A DNA stretch of 64,000 nucleotides, taken from contig JAVTVX010000002.1 of assembly GCA_033439265.1 (NCBI GenBank), forward strand, positions 4,970,001-5,034,000, in the 5' to 3' direction. The translations under genes were made by a program, and so were the position numbers. This DNA is from Dillenia suffruticosa. Lineage: Eukaryota > Streptophyta > Magnoliopsida > Dilleniales > Dilleniaceae. The notes beneath the pieces were generated by a model, which saw only the letters and a list, made by a program, of their open reading frames with translations, was not told where the DNA came from and did no database searches. Below, in pieces: positions 22,887 to 34,589 of this stretch (position 1 is its first letter; each line of letters opens with the position of its first letter).

Positions 22887-23680
22887 TCTTATATATAATT
22901 TTGATATAGTTATGTATCTAATTTGTTGTAAATAGATAATGTGTCATATTTTATACGATATATTGAGTATGATTTGATTTGAGAAATATTTGAATTAAAT
23001 TTGGTATATTTGTTATATTGGTTAAATATAAAATGATATATTTATTAGAGTGTGGTGTGAGTTTGAATCCCTATTAGTAACTATAGTCATTCCCTATCAT
23101 GGTATGACTTGACAGGGCAACGTGATTAATGATTTATTAGACGGAGAGGTTAGACGAGCCAGGAGATGCCTCTTTTGTTCCATCGGGCTAACTTGGTTAG
23201 ACCGCCAGTGAGGTCCCGATCCAACACCAAAGTTAGGGGCACTTGATAAATGTGAAATGTATGAAAATCTTTTGGAAGATTCACTATTGGTTGTGGTAGA
23301 CCATTGTTAGAGAATATTTTTGACAATTTACAAACTTTGTTTGAAAATTATGATATGATTTGGATGCATAAAACTTATTTATTGTGATTGGTTAATCTTG
23401 ATATTTATAAAAACGAATATGATGAAAATGATTTCCTTTGAAATATTATTTGACATATCCACACCCCACCCCTCATTTATTGCATAACATATTATTCCAC
23501 TCACTGAATATTGTTTATACTCATTTTTCTCATTTTATTTTTTTATAGAGAACGTTTAGTTCAGAGATTAACCCTTTTTTTTAATTGGATGGGAAAATAT
23601 TTTAAGAACTATTTCAGGCATTAGCTCCTGATTATTTTGAGGTATTAATAGACATAAATGGAGGTGAATGTTGGTGAATG
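22887..23680 (+). repeat. Old LTR relic, left part
   Basis: Diverged relative of the LL LTRs. It has a counterpart of the block before the AACATTGGGGTAGAGAGCAC motif (about 23215-23245), of the GTGGTAGACC block (23297-23306), of the ACTCACTGAATAT...ATACTC stem (about 23502-23522) and of a T-rich acceptor-like ATAG (23549). It continues at 30893 after the CACTA insertion. Confidence 0.6.
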
Positions 23681-23924
23681 CACTACAAAATAAATGACTT
23701 ATTCAGACGGACGAAAACCGTCCGGTAAATCAACTAAAACCGTTGGCAGATCCTTCTCCGATGGATAGGATTTTAGTTGGCTATACACCCGTCGGGATAG
23801 GTTTATACTGACAATCTTAATTACCGTTAGAACATGTCATATATTTATAGTGACGGTCAGAAAGTGTTGATAAAATTACGCTAAATATGGGTAAAAATTA
23901 CTATATTTTATCATCAGTTACCAT

Positions 23925-24300
23925 TCGGTTACTATTTGGTTACTATTCAGTTACTACTTGATTTTGATTACCACTCGGTTACGACTCGGTTATTATCACT
24001 CGGTTAACACAAGTATTATCTTTTATCGTCCGTTATTATATAACTGTTAAGAAATGTAACTGCCATTTAGAAACAGTTATTTATATATTAGAAAATGTTA
24101 TGACTCTTATCGTCGGTTACCACTCGATTACTACTCAGTTACCACAATTGTTATCTTTTATCGTCGGTTAGTCATTTATGGTCGGTTAGTACATATGTTC
24201 ATATGTTATATCGATTACTACAGTCATTTATCCGTTAGCAAATGTTACTATTTCATTAGTTATCACATATTGTACGATTACCACATATGCTGACATTTTA
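23925..24300. repeat. CACTA left subterminal repeats
   Basis: Many irregular copies of a GGTTACTA / GGTTACCACT motif (for example TCGGTTACTA, TCAGTTACTA, TCGGTTACCACTCG) plus TATCTTTTATCG segments. Subterminal motif arrays bind the DNA-binding protein in characterised CACTA elements; the role here is by analogy. Confidence 0.65.
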
Positions 24301-25417
24301 GGAAATGTTATAAACTATAAAATAAAGAAATTACTAAAATAATATAACATTTTGTATTATTTTATTGAGAATGATTGATACATTAATAGAATAAGAAAAA
24401 AAAATATTACATATCAAATAACTATATATCTTCTCTTCTATTCTCTTCTCTTCAGCATATTTTCTGTCCCAAAAATGTTTGAGTCGCAGCATCAACCTTC
24501 ATGTCAATCTATTCATAAAAAGGGTTATAAAAAAATATTATCTTTTTTGGATGGAGTATGTCAATCTATTCATAAAAATAAAAATTGTTATAAATAAAAA
24601 TATTACCTTTTGGATGTAGTCACTAGAGATAATGATTGTTGGTTGGGAGCTAAGAATACAAATAATTTGGATTATTATTAAAAGCAAAAATAAAATTAAA
24701 ATTAGTAATATTGTGTGAAAACAAAAAAATAACATTCGTACTTAAATTTGAACTAAACCAGATGATTGAATTTCTTCAAAGTTAAGTTGCTCTAGGATGG
24801 TTGTGATTCTTCAAAAATACTTATCCTTCGTTTAATTCATTTAAAATGAGTACAAACTGTGAAAATTTAAAATATTTCAAAATATAATATAATCCAAATT
24901 TTATTTAAAAAAATATGTGATTACCTGTTTCACGAAGATTTTGGTTGATTCACAATCAAGAGCTTTGAGTGGAGAGGAGAGATTTTGAGGGGAGGAAGGG
25001 AAAGAGGGTTTAGAGGTGATTTATAGAATATTTGGTTTATTTTACCGCCCAAATAAATTTTCAAAATTTTCAAAAACCCGTCAATTTTTCCCGCTTTTTT
25101 TTTTAACCTTTTTACCGCCTTTAGATAATCGAGTTTTTACCACCTTAGAGTTTAATTTCATCTTAATCTACCGCTCTTTTTTTTTTATTATATCATCAAA
25201 CATTTTGTATTTTCATTTATATTTTTGTTTCTGTTACCAACTATTACTACAATATTCCAACATTATTACTATATTATGTTATAATATTATTACTAAATTA
25301 CATTAAAAACATTTAATTTTATATTATTATATTATTTAAATTAATAATATTAATTATACCATTATTCTACATAATTCATATTTAAAATTTTTTATATATT
25401 AATTATAGCATTATTGA

Positions 25418-25635
25418 TTGAAAGGTCGGTGCTCGCCACATGACGCATGCCTATACGGGTGCCTACGCGGCATGCATGGTGGCCTATGCAAATATGTGCG
25501 TGGGCGCCCGCATGGCATGAGTGGCATATGCCCCCGCATAGGGCAACAACGCATGCAAGTGCCTACGCGGGCGCCCGACTATGCCAATGCGGGCGCCCTA
25601 GCATGGGGCATGCACGCATGGAAGTGCCCCATAAA
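25418..25635. repeat. GC island 1 in the CACTA element
   Basis: About 200 bp rich in GCATGC and GGGCGCCCG-type words (for example GTGGGCGCCCGCATGGCATG) embedded in AT-rich DNA. Open frames here are compositional. Confidence 0.6.
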
Positions 25636-26045
25636 TTATTATATTATTAAATTAGTAATTTTTATATTATTATTTTAAATTATTAATATTATTATTTAAA
25701 AATTATTAATATTATTATTTAAAAATTATAATAATATTTAATCAATCAAGCAATTCTCACAAAAATTAGGCGGTAAATTTTGTTAAAATTCCAAAAACAT
25801 TTTACATTTTGGTATTAATTAGCCGCCAAAATTTTTTATTTGTTTTTTGTTTCAACCGCGAAAAATTTAGTTTTGGCGCCAAATTATCATGTTAGTTGCT
25901 ATATGTCTATTTCTCTCTCTTTTTTTTATTTTTATTTTTTACTCTCTTTGTTTGCTTTTATTTAAACAAAAATAATTTAAAACAATTATTAAATTAAACT
26001 GACTTTGTGTTAGAAAAATCAAACCACCTTACCATCAAATTCAAA

Positions 26046-26097
26046 TAAAATTCATTAAAATTCATTAAAATTCATTAAAATTCATTAAAATTCATTG
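26046..26097. repeat. 10-bp tandem repeat in the CACTA element
   Basis: TTCATTAAAA repeated four and a half times in direct tandem. Confidence 0.85.
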
Positions 26098-28079
26098 TCT
26101 CATTATGGTTGGAAAATGATATGATAGTTTTAACAAAATTAATCAAACCACTTGAAAAATAAAATTATATGATGTTTTGCCTTTGACAAAATTGGGGCGA
26201 AAATTTTGGATTACTTTATTGTCAAATTTTGTTAAACTATTTGTAGGATTAACGGGATGAACCAAGAGGTATTACCTAAATATCAATTGCGTTTTTCTAA
26301 GATTGGTTACTTTAATCATTGAATTAGATTAAATCTGGCATTGAGTATCTGTCCAAGAATAATGTTACTAATGTAACATAAATTTTATCTTCGCCCCTAA
26401 CAGCATTAACTTTGTTTTGGTGTCTAAATGTCAACAATGATAATTGAGCAATTGAGCAAATGTTTGTTCTGTCTTATCATATTACTTGTTAGTGGGTGCA
26501 ATGGATATTGTTAGTAGGTAGTACAACTAATTATTACATAACTTGATATTATTTTTTTAAATATTATTCTTAAAAGAGATGACAAATACTATAGATATTA
26601 TTCAATACATACTACTCAATAGTGACTCAATTGTGAGTGTAAGTATATACTGTCATATATATATATATATTAATATTAAACTATATAAAATTTTACTTTA
26701 ATATCCTATATACTGTTTTATATAAAGTGAATGTAATATGTTCGAAGAACAAATCAATCATGGTTGAAACTTTATAGTAAATCATAGTAAAGACTTTATT
26801 ATGTGGTTTATTCATTATGTAATAAATGGATACAATGATATTAACAAATGAAAACAGTATAATTGGTATTTTGATATGAAAATTTAAATAAAAACTAAAT
26901 TTAATTATTTGTTTAATTAGATTAATCTGACAAGACAAACCACAAATACTCTACTACTTATAAAGAGTTGTAAGAGTATAGATATGAAAAAGTTAACAAA
27001 TTCTAAAAATTACATTACATGAGAACCATAGAGAAATGGAGGCAATGAGTATAATAATATAGTGACTAAGAAAAAAAGAGAGGGTCAAAAAATTGTAAAA
27101 TGTAGTAACTAGTTAGTAAGTAGTTAATAAGTACTTCATAAGTAAGTAATAAAAATCACAAGGCGGTATTAATTAAAAGTATAAAAAAAAAATTATGAGA
27201 AATTAAAAAACGCGGTAACGAAAAAAGAGGCGGGAGAAAAAGCGTGAAATCGAGATTTTAAAAATTTATTTGTGAAACTGATATATTATAAATTCAATCC
27301 TGGTAAAACCTCAAACTCAAAATTTCTTTATCCTTCCCTTCAAAGTTCTTCTCCCCTAATTCATTTAAACCTCTCACTCATACTTTACAAAATTTTATCT
27401 ATCAGCAAAGTTTTTCCATCATTCTCTTGAAAGCTCTTCTTCCCTGACTCATTTAAACCTCTCACTCACACTTAAGTTTTATCTTGGATATTTGAAAGAA
27501 CAACGGATGAACATTATACGAAAGAATCACAACTACTCCAAGTTCAGTCGAATAAGCTCAATCATCCAACATATTAGCCAGATTTTAAAAAATAAACATA
27601 TTATTTTTATTTTAATTTGAAATTTAATATTAAAATAGGAAATTTTCAAAAAATTGGCGTAAAAAAGGAAAAAGTTTGTGAAAACTTATTTTCAAGATTT
27701 GTTTATGAAAATAGAGAGATATTATTATAGCGCGGAAGTGCAAAAATTTTATAAAAAATTTGAAAATATTTTGGGAGACAAATAATATAATAATTATATT
27801 ATTATAAATTATATTATAAATTTACCAATTTAGATCAAATTATCGAGCTAATGTCCTTTTTCATAATATAATATTTGTATAATAATCATTTAATTATTAT
27901 TAATATTATATTATATAACTTAATTAATTATTTTAGATGTGAAATAATATTTCAAGTGTCAATATTAATAATTTTAAATAATTAGATTCCCTAAATTGTA
28001 AATAATTTTCTTAATTTTTACCATTATTAATTTAAATAAAATTAATAGTAATTTAAACAATTAAAATATTGCTTGTTGA

Positions 28080-28615
28080 CATCGTGCTAGGCTGCTACAG
28101 GCGCCTGCCTCTGCTCGCGCGGGTGCTCGCGTAGGCAGGCACTGCACGCATGCGAGCGCCCGCACTGGCGCCTGCCCATGCTCGTGCGGGTGCCCGCGTA
28201 AGAAGGCACCCCGCGCGGGCAGGCACCCCTTGCGGGCATGCACCCCGTGCAAGCAGCGCGCGTGCGGGCGCCTACCCTTGCTTGCGCTGGCGCCCGCGTA
28301 GGCGGGCATTGCGCGCAGGCAGGCGGGCGTGCGAGCGCCCGCACCGGCGCCTGCCCATGCTCATGCGGGCGCCCGCGTGGGTAGGCGCCCAGCACAAGCA
28401 GCGCCCGTGCGGGCGCCTGCCCTTGCTCGCGCTGGCACCCGCGTAGGCGGGCACTGTGCGCAGGCAGGCGGGCATGCGAGCGCCCGCACTAGCGCCTGCC
28501 CATGCTCATGCGGGCGCCCGCGTGGGCAGGCACCCCGCCAAGCAGCGCTCGTGTGGGCACCCGCGGGGGCAGGCGCCCAGCACAAGCAGCGCCCGTGCGG
28601 GCGCCAGCTTGCTCA
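28080..28615. repeat. GC island 2 in the CACTA element: tandem repeats
   Basis: About 530 bp of very GC-rich sequence in AT-rich surroundings. Words such as GCGCCTGCCCATGCTC, GGGCGCCCGCGTGGG and GCGCCTGCCCTTGCTCGCG recur in order, two to three times, at spacings of roughly 145-180 bp. Both strands are open in several frames, so the reading frames are not evidence of genes. Confidence 0.65.
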
Positions 28616-28654
28616 GCTTCCTTTTATTTATGCAAAAAAGGATAAAGTGTTGCA

Positions 28655-28720
28655 AACACCCGGATTCAAACCTATGACCAGAAGCTGAATATTTGGGGTG
28701 CTAACCATTAATCCACAACT
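28655..28720 (-). other. tRNA-like / pol III promoter-like relic
   Basis: On the minus strand, a box A-like TGGATTAATGG (28705-28715) is followed about 43 bases later by a box B-like GGTTTGAATCC (28662-28672), close to tRNA spacing. The T stem does not pair beyond two bases, so this is not a functional tRNA. A SINE-like or tRNA-derived relic is possible. Confidence 0.3.
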
Positions 28721-29279
28721 TTTTTATGTAAGTTTCTTTGTTTTCTTTTTATTTTTTTTTATTTTTTTTATTTTTTTCTCTCTTCCTACCAATCTCAATC
28801 TTACTTTTTTTTGCCTCCCTATTTCACTCTTATTTTTTTTCCTATCTCACTCTTACATCTATTTTTTCCTTTTTCTGGGAGCTTTTTTTTTTCATTTTAT
28901 ATTTTCTTTGAATTATTTTTATTCTGATTTTAATATATTCAAAACCAATGATATTTAAATTGAATGTTATTAGTGAATTATAATTTATTAATTTTATATA
29001 TTTTGAAGGGGAAATATTTGTGATTAAATATATATATATTTTAAATTATTAATATATTATAATTTAAATTTCATACTTATTAGAAAAACAAAAAATTAGA
29101 AAAAAAACAGAAACAATAAAATTAAATGAAATAGAATAATGGAAATAAAAATGATAAAATAAAATAAAATAATGAAAATAAAAAATGATAAAATATAATA
29201 GTAGAAATATAAATAAAAATAAAGTTAGATTTACCGAAATTATATGATTTACTATGTACCGTGACAATCACCATGAATG

Positions 29280-29400
29280 CATATGGCGCGCGCATGTCAT
29301 GACATCTTGCATAAGCGCATGTCGTGCATGGTGGCAAATGCAAGCACCTGCGTGGCATGCGTGGTGGCCGTGCTTGCATGGCTTAGCGCCCGCTATACTG
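29280..29400. repeat. GC island 3 in the CACTA element
   Basis: Short GC-rich block with GCATGTCGTGCATGGTGGC and GTGGCATGCGTGGTGGCC words, resembling island 1. Confidence 0.5.
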
Positions 29401-29937
29401 GGTGTTTCAGAGCACTATATTAAAATTATATTATTATAATAAATTAAATTTCAAATTAAAAATTAATTGTTATAAGAAATTTAAAATATATTGTTAAAAA
29501 TTAAAATATAGAAAATTTTAAAAAATTAATGATATTTTTACAATTTATAAAATCTCGATACTATATAAAATTTAGGGAAGTAGTGTTATATAGTTTTTTA
29601 AAACTTCATAAAATAAAAATAAAAGTTAATACATATAATTTTGTACTATTTAGAAAAATTTTATAAATTGAAGTAAATATAATATTTACAAATAAATGAT
29701 GTTTTTCGATTTTTAATTTTCAAATTATTAAATCATAAATCTTTTCAAAAATTTTTTATATATTTCAAAATTTTAAAAAATGTATATAAGTTAATATTAA
29801 ATTAGTATAAATAATTAAAATATTTTATAAAATTATTTAATGTATATAAGTAATGTATGTTAATAAATATTAAATAAATGTATATTAATAAAAAAATAGA
29901 AATAAATATAATGATAGTAGATTAAATAAACGATTAA

Positions 29938-30420
29938 ATATCACAAATTTATCACTATATAAACTTACTTATCAACTTATCATCTATTTAATATTTTCTT
30001 ACCACGACTATATATCACAAATTTATCACTAATTTACCACTATATAAACTTAGTTACTCAATTACCATCTTCTTATCACTAACTTACAACCAACTTACCA
30101 CTATATAAATTTATTTATCCACTTACTATCTACTTATAATTTACTTACTATCTATTTACCACGACTATATATCACAAACTTATCACTATATAAATTTACT
30201 TATCCACTTACTATTTACTTACCATTAATTTACTACTATATAAATTTATTTATTCACTTATCATTTACTTACCATGACTATATATCACAAATTTATCGCA
30301 AACTTACCACTATATAAACTTATTTACCCACTTACCATCTACTTGCCATTTACGTACCTACTACTACTACTACTTATCATTATCACATATTTACTAAACT
30401 GCCATTATCATAAATTTACC
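29938..30420. repeat. CACTA right subterminal repeats
   Basis: Irregular tandem repeats of units beginning TATCACAAATTTATCACTA (near 29938, 30012, 30169, 30283). Each contains TATATAAACTTA and CCACTTACCATCTACTTACC-type words. Confidence 0.7.
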
Positions 30421-30892
30421 ACAATTTATTATTTAGATTATTTTCAAATATAAAGGATATATGATACAAAAATATAACAATATTAGGTTTTTACAGACAT
30501 TACAATATATAGATTAGAATTTAAATAAATCTAGTTTTAAAAGACGGTAGAATTTGTTGTTACCATACATTTAAAACCTATGAAAACGGTATTATTAAAT
30601 AGATAATAAAAAAGATTTATATTGAAATTGTTTTTAAATCGTGTAAAAAAGACTATTACATTTATTGACTATAATTTTTAACCATCGTAATTGAATATTG
30701 CTTTACAGACGGTTGTGGTAGTTTTACCTACGGTTGATAAATTTTTCTTTACGAACATTTTAGTCGGTTGAGAAAAACTATATTTTTCGACTGTTTTGTC
30801 ATAGGGCATTTTTATAAACTATAAAAACCGTCATTAAAAGTCACCGTCATTAAAAATTACCGTCAGCATAGCTTTTTAATTTTGTAGTGATG

Positions 30893-31351
30893 TTTTGAAA
30901 ACTTTTTTGGAACTATATTTTTATTTTTCTTGATAATTAAATTTTATCGGGTTATGTAAACTCACATTGAGTACCTTATTTCTTTCTACTTTCTCAAAAA
31001 CTTTACTTGACAATTATTTTTGTTGGATTTAGTTTGAATCCCTTGAATAGAGATTTATTTTACTTTTGGTGTATGTGATTGGATATTGATGGCCGAGTTG
31101 GCTTTCTGCATGTGATTGGATTAGGATGGCTGAGATGACCTTATGCATGCATGTTTTGAACAGGGATGGATCAGACTGGTTATTGAGTTGTGTGATAAAT
31201 GTATGTTAAGTTATTGAGATTTGATGAATTATTTTGAAAATGGATGGATATCTATGAATGTTTTATAGTATCTTGGTGTACGGGTTAGATTTACCCATAT
31301 TCTGGAGTAATACGGTGGTTTCACGTGGTCGATTCGAGAGTTGGGGTGTGA
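30893..31351 (+). repeat. Old LTR relic, right part
   Basis: Continuation of 22887-23680. It ends GTTGGGGTGTGACA at 31351, like the 3' ends of the LL LTRs (GGGGCGTGACA). Confidence 0.6.
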
Positions 31352-31970
31352 CAAGTTAGAAATTTAGTAATTGAGTGGTTAAATAGCTAACGAAATTAAT
31401 TAGTGGTTAGTGAATAAATAAATGGTGTTAGAGATGAATTTGATACGAAATAAATGAATTGATTTTTAGTTACTCCCATTTTCTCTCTCTCAACTTCTTC
31501 TCTCTAGCTCTTTCTCTCTCTACTTTTCTCTTTGTAACTCTCTTTCTCTCTCCCCCTCTGTCTCCCTCTATCCCTCGCTCTTAATCATTCTAATCTCTTT
31601 TGATCTACCTCTTTATCCTCTCTCATTTTCAATTTCGCTTCATCCGGTTGACCATTACAAATAACCATTCGACCAGCAAACCCCATAGTTGACCGTGTGA
31701 GGTAATCAGTCAACTAGGTTTGTAACAGTTTGTTTGTGAAGCACTTGGTTTGGGCATCGGCTGGGTCCTGAGTTTGGAATTACAAGCTCATGAGACGCTC
31801 AAGCCACTCATTCTTTGAGGAAAAAACTAGGAAAAACTTAGTTTTCAGAATTTCATAATAGTTAAAATTGAGAAGTAATTTTTTAAATTCGAAATTCAAT
31901 TTTAGGCTCAAAATATAAAATTCCCATTTTATAATTATTGCTCAAATTTCTAATAAAAGCTTGCTTGGGG
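31352..31970. other. Unassigned, CT-rich region
   Basis: Contains a pyrimidine-rich stretch (about 31475-31580) and a GTGTGAGGTAATCAG segment. It resembles the promoter and leader part of an LTR, but I could not match it to a specific element. Confidence 0.35.
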
Positions 31971-31995
31971 CAGTATGTAACACAAAAAAAAAAAA

Positions 31996-32066
31996 TGGAG
32001 ACGCAGCGTTTTGGGGCAAAACGCTGCGTCTCCAAATTTGGGGATTAGGGTTGGAAACCCTAATCC

Positions 32067-32067
<1 letters not shown>
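31996..32067 (+). promoter_or_regulatory. Paired palindromes near LL-C LTR 5' end
   Basis: First: arms TGGAGACGCAGCGTTTTG (31996-32013) and CAAAACGCTGCGTCTCCA (32017-32034), 18 perfect pairs around GGG. Second: arms GGGATTAGGGTT (32041-32052) and AACCCTAATCCC (32056-32067), 12 perfect pairs around GGA. Both lie between the A-tract and the CT run, as in LL-A. Confidence 0.6.
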
Positions 32068-32101
<34 letters not shown>

Positions 32102-34454
32102 CCCCGACTCTTCATCTCCCCGCGGCCGCCGCACTCTCTCTGCCTTCCTCCCGCAAGCACGCCATCACCGCCACTCGCCGTCTCTCGTCTCTCCCTCTCT
32201 CCTTCTCTCTTTCCCCTTTCGGCCGCAAGTCTCACCATCTCTCTCCTTCTCACTGTCTCTCTCTACTTCGTTCTCTCTCCTTTCGGCTTCGCCCAAATCT
32301 GCCGCCTCGCCTTCCTTCGCCATGAGCCACGATCGATCGTACCCTTTCGCCATCGCCGCCGCTGCTCCTTCCTCCTGCGAGCCTCCGTGAGCGCAACCCA
32401 GCGCCCTTGCACGCAATCGAGCCACAACGGCGAGCGAGCAGGATCCATTCCGCGAGCGAGCACGAGCCAGGCGAGTGAGAAGGACCCAGTCCGCGAGCGA
32501 GCACGAGCCAGGCCGCGCACGAGCCAGCATACTAAAGCGCGCGAGTCAGCGCACGAGCGTTCGCGAGTACAGTGTATGAGCGTTCGTGAGCGCACGGGCG
32601 ATCATGAGCGCAGCGCACGAGCGCGACCAGTGCAGCGCACGAGCACATGGGCTCGCACCAGCCCGCAAGCCATTGCGGCTCGTAGGCCCATCAGCTGCAG
32701 GCCCGCCAACCCGCAGGCCTGTCGGCCCGTCCACTGGGCCGCAGACCGCGAGCCCGCTAGCCGAAGCCAACTGGCCCGCTGACCCCCGAACCCACGAGCC
32801 CGCGACGGCCCGCGACGGCCCGTGAGCCCGTGACAGCCCACGAACCTCCACGCAGGTAAATGACTTAGGGTTTTACTTCCGATCTAAGTGTTTGAACCTA
32901 ACCAATAAACGCAGTCTTGATAGATAGCATTTCAGATCTTGAGTGATCAAGGAGATATTCGGACGAAGGTTTGTGCTTTGAGAAAAACCCTAGGTGAGTG
33001 ATTTCGGATCCATTCGATTTGGTTATCGAATTTAGGGTAAATTTAAGATAAAAAGTCTTGTATATACTAGAATGTAAACTAGATTCGCAATAAATCCATT
33101 TTCGACATTATATGCGGTTCATTAGCTTAAGTGTACGAATTTATATGAAATAGGACTGTTCAGAATGATAGAATCAAATTAAGTTGATTTGAATAATTTC
33201 TTTTGGAGTTTAAATTGACCTATGTATGAAAATAGTCAGAAATTGAGATTTGAGTACAAGGGTTGATGCAGTTTTTCTCATTATAAATTGTTTTGCTTAT
33301 AGACAATTTAAATACGATTTTCGTATTATGAAAATAGATTCAGATACCTTGAAAATGACATATGGTTTGAAACATTTGGATGAGAATCGAAAAGTGTATG
33401 ATTTTTTAAAGATTTTCCATCTTATAGGAAAATTATTTATTTTAAGACTTATTTCAGACTTTGAGTGGTTTTAGGGTTGAATTTGATTTGGTTTAAAGGT
33501 ACGTTATTGTTTATAAATGAAATGCAATTGATGACATTAGAGTGTATTCATAAATTGAAGAGTTAAGCTTTGTACAAACTTAGGGAAAATAGATAAACCC
33601 TAAAATACTTGAAATTTGATGTTAAATTCTGATAATCTGATGATCTGATTAGGTTGATCTTTTTTGGAGAGTCGAAGAGTCAGATTAGATTGTTTTGAAA
33701 ATAGAGAGTGACCACCCTCCCTAGAACGGTGAGTAGGATTTTGACATCTTCTATTGATTGACAAATCATGTTATACCGATTTTCAAACGACATGATTTTT
33801 ATACGTCTGAAAACTGAATGTTTAGATTTTGATAAATATATGTATATATTTTTGTGACCATTGGAGTGTTCCAACTACTGATTTTATATATTATGCATCG
33901 ATGAGTTTGATAACTGATATTGTGCCACCTTTTCGACATATTGACATGTTTTAATGGTTCCACTGTATTGGCACATGATTTTAAATGGATTTAAATAAAA
34001 TTTTTGGGCTATATGCCCGGCCGACATGATGTGATGCATGGGGCTACGTACCCGGCCAACTTGGTGATATGGTGATATGCTTCCTATAGCATTCTGTAGC
34101 TACGAAAAACATTTGGTAGAGGCACCCCTTGTGCCCGGATACGCTTCAGCCGGAGATATCTGCCAGATCATCATGTGTATGGGTGTCCCAGGTTGACCCT
34201 CATCAGGGAAAACATGAGTTTATTTCTGTCTAACACTGGGCGGGACACCATACACGACCGACTATATATATACATCATTATTATTATTTACAGACTAGTT
34301 GGAGTAGCCTATGGCCAACATTGGGGTAGAGAGTTATTATTTGATATTTGCATAGTTGAAAACCCCTAATGCGCTCGTCCTTGGTCGAGGTAGACCATTG
34401 CTGAGGTAGTTGTTCGGCCGGCTCTACATATGTGATTTGATACATGGATGGATG

Positions 34455-34552
34455 TGTAACACCAAGCTAAAAAAAAAAAAAAAAAAAGGGAGAGCCAAAA
34501 CACAGCGTTTTGACCCTCCCCAAATTGAAATAGGGCTAAAGCCCTAATTCGT

Positions 34553-34589
<37 letters not shown>

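Larger units (their letters stand above)
23681..30889. mobile_element. CACTA (En/Spm) transposon, non-autonomous, 7.2 kb
   Basis: Termini CACTACAAAATAAA (23681) and its inverted match ending TTTTGTAGTG (30889) define a CACTA element. The 3-bp target duplication ATG is exact at 23678-23680 and 30890-30892. Subterminal regions contain the usual CCGTC/GACGG-type motifs and tandem arrays. No transposase (TNP1/TNP2-like) reading frame is recognisable inside, so it would depend on an autonomous relative. It interrupts an old LTR. Confidence 0.92.

Noticed and set aside
28061-28688. Overlapping GC-rich frames inside the CACTA element
   Set aside because: Composition artefact of a GC-rich tandem repeat; no domain, no start context, both strands equally open.
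28655-28720. Functional tRNA gene
   Set aside because: Only box-like motifs remain; T stem and acceptor stem do not pair.
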